This document shows, one piece after another, positions 5,108 through 6,480 of a stretch of DNA of 6,480 nucleotides. A model generated the notes under the pieces. That model had not been told where the DNA came from, did not search any database, and worked only from the letters and a program-made list of their open reading frames with translations. The DNA is from Candidatus Omnitrophota bacterium (GTDB lineage Bacteria > Omnitrophota > Gorgyraeia > JABMQH01): NCBI GenBank assembly GCA_026387595.1, contig JAPLLL010000034.1, forward strand, positions 1 through 6,480, given 5' to 3'. Numbering within the stretch: the first letter of the stretch is position 1; every line of letters starts with the position of its first letter. The translations under genes and the position numbers were made by a program.

Positions 5108-6480
5108 ATTTATCCGGCAGGACTTTATCCAGGGCAAACGGCACGAATTTATATTCCGGCTTTTTTATGGTGCCGTTTATTTTTATGTTCCCGAGGAATT
5201 GCCCGGCCTGTGCGAATAAAAGGCCGGCGAGCCTTTGAAATTCCGATGTGTCTTTTACGAAATCCTCCGATACGCTTGTGGTGACCATGAGATCCAGATT
5301 GCCGTCGAAATTCACGCCGCCCTCGGCAAGTAGGCTTATGCCCTTGGAGTGGAAACCGAGATTCGAGGTTGTTATTGTCTTGTTCGTGATTATGAAATTA
5401 CCCGAGACTTCCTCGAAAACTATACTTGAGAGATTGGGCAGGAACAACAGGTCACCCAGCCCTTTTAATAACGGCATCTCCCACAGGTAGCTTCCCTTTA
5501 TGAGTACGGAACCCTCGCCTTTCATGGTATCCGTATTTTTCCCGTAGCCGCGCAGGGTGGTTTTCAGTGCGGCGGTCCCGGACATTGTCCTGCCTTTTAA
5601 GTCCGTATCCGCTATAAGTTTATTAAGGTCAACGCCATCCAGGACCAGATTGGCCGTATACGGTGGATTGGGTTGCGTCAGGTCTATTTCCATGTTTGAG
5701 AAAAGCGCGCCACCGTAGGGTTTTGCGCTTAATTCATTAAGCAGCAGCGCGTTTTGCTTTATCCGAAGGTCTAGCTTGACGGAGTCGAATTTAAGATCCC
5801 AGATATTTATCCTTTCGGATTTGCCTTTTACAACCGCGTCCCAGTTGCGGAATTCTTTCCACGGCCCTTTAAGGTCAAATTCCAGGTCACAAATACCTTT
5901 TATGCCGAACCGTGTAAGCGGTTCCGAGATACCGGGGAGCAGCGTTCGCAGATTTACCAGGTCCAACTTTATGTTGCCTTTTAATGATACCTGCGCATTT
6001 TTAATGTCGCTGACAGTACCGGAGATATTGAACGGAGAATTAAGATAGTTGCCGGAAGCCCTTAGTATGTGTATCGATTCCGGAAATAATTTTAACCGCG
6101 CGTCTATCAGAAAATCTTTTGATTCAAGCCTCATCTTTATATCCGGCGTCTTAAAATCCTCTATCTTTGCATCCACAAGATAGGACTTCTTGCCGTATAC
6201 GAAAGAGGCCCTTGAAAAATAAATGGCCTCATTTTCAAAAATGACATCGCCCATGATCTTCTCCGGGCCCTCGGGCATATCCGGCGAATTAAACGAGGCG
6301 CCTTTAATTTTTATCCTGCCTGACACGGCAAGGGGAGTGGGTTCTTTAAAACGCTTGTAAACCTTTATTTCACCCTCCCCGGAACCGGCTATGTTTATCC
6401 GGTCAAATTTCGTTCTTAAGTCTTCCGGCAGGAAACTCTTAAGGCCGGCAAGATCGGTCTTCGGCAAGTGCTTCAGCCGG
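5079..6480 (-). CDS. AsmA/TamB-like envelope protein, C-terminal part (5' end outside window)
   Basis: The minus-strand frame is open to the window edge and gives at least 466 residues. A TTG at 6467 is only an internal Leu codon, because RLKH continues upstream of it. The protein is mostly repeated beta strands (GRIKIKGASF, ISGTVSDIKNAQVSLKGNIKLDL, GTAALKTTLRGYG). Its C-terminal third has the AsmA-like pattern: MKGEGSVLIKGSYLWEMPLL, then a low-polarity GLGDLLFLPNL stretch, GNFIITNKTITTSNLGFHSKG, and NIKINGTIKKPEYKF near the end. The family forms long beta-groove proteins, usually anchored in the inner membrane, and is linked to lipid transport or outer-membrane assembly in diderms. The anchor would be at the unseen N-terminus. 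I cannot choose between AsmA, TamB and DUF3971/YhdP-type members. It converges on rdgB with a 29-base overlap. Confidence 0.75.
   Translation of the reverse strand, partial: RLKHLPKTDLAGLKSFLPEDLRTKFDRINIAGSGEGEIKVYKRFKEPTPLAVSGRIKIKGASFNSPDMPEGPEKIMGDVIFENEAIYFSRASFVYGKKSYLVDAKIEDFKTPDIKMRLESKDFLIDARLKLFPESIHILRASGNYLNSPFNISGTVSDIKNAQVSLKGNIKLDLVNLRTLLPGISEPLTRFGIKGICDLEFDLKGPWKEFRNWDAVVKGKSERINIWDLKFDSVKLDLRIKQNALLLNELSAKPYGGALFSNMEIDLTQPNPPYTANLVLDGVDLNKLIADTDLKGRTMSGTAALKTTLRGYGKNTDTMKGEGSVLIKGSYLWEMPLLKGLGDLLFLPNLSSIVFEEVSGNFIITNKTITTSNLGFHSKGISLLAEGGVNFDGNLDLMVTTSVSEDFVKDTSEFQRLAGLLFAQAGQFLGNIKINGTIKKPEYKFVPFALDKVLPDKFKDLLGGFF

Noticed and set aside
5111..5168. Possible plus-strand terminator ending in TTCCGGCTTTTTT
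   Set aside because: The only complementary arms (CCGG to CCGG) are four bases long and about 40 bases apart, and the region codes for the conserved C-terminus of the AsmA-like protein.
4947..5219. 90-codon plus-strand ORF across the rdgB/AsmA junction
   Set aside because: It overlaps the conserved RdgB motifs out of frame and the antisense of the AsmA-like gene. It has no ribosome site or family resemblance.

Overview
This window looks like a piece of a compact, diderm bacterial chromosome with roughly balanced base composition. Translations are rich in Lys codons and use AGG (Arg) and ATA (Ile) freely. Almost every base is coding and genes abut or overlap by a few bases. An AsmA-like protein implies an outer membrane. 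The gene set, the codon flavour and small heptamer repeats inside genes remind me of uncultured lineages such as Omnitrophota or Elusimicrobiota. That placement is a guess, not something the sequence proves.

Layout. Positions 1-5107 form one tightly packed plus-strand run, probably a single operon: the 3' part of murI (glutamate racemase), then queD, queC, queE and queF, then the two subunits of a class I iron-sulfur fumarate hydratase, then a frame in which RNase PH (rph) runs into the XTP/dITP diphosphatase rdgB. From the other side a minus-strand gene for an AsmA/TamB-type protein (C-terminal part only) meets rdgB tail to tail, and the two reading frames overlap by 29 bases (5079-5107). 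No non-coding stretch exceeds about 10 bases, so there are no large intergenic regions to describe.

How the genes work together. QueD, QueE, QueC and QueF carry out four consecutive steps from 7,8-dihydroneopterin triphosphate to preQ1, the precursor that Tgt inserts into tRNA as queuosine. The GTP cyclohydrolase before them and the Tgt/QueA steps after them are not in the window. The fumarase pair interconverts fumarate and malate. RNase PH (tRNA 3' trimming) and RdgB (nucleotide-pool cleaning) are common neighbours of murI in bacteria, so the que and fum genes look inserted into a murI-rph-rdgB housekeeping group (inference).

Main oddities. (1) The rph-rdgB fusion appears to be the product of a lesion. 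The normal RNase PH C-terminus is still readable in another frame at 4452-4517 and ends in a TGA that overlaps a GTG start for rdgB. About 16 codons plus the frame have been lost just upstream. (2) A heptamer, GTGTAAG, occurs in tandem at the queF-fumarase junction, where it supplies the queF tail, its stop codon and the next gene's ribosome binding site. It occurs again inside the fumarase alpha gene, where it encodes nearly the same peptide (VRCKV versus VKCKV). (3) A perfect GC-rich hairpin at the queD/queC junction encodes an N-terminal extension of QueC and looks like a terminator on the opposite strand. (4) A small hairpin carries the queE Shine-Dalgarno in its loop. I found no mobile element, CRISPR array, tRNA or rRNA.
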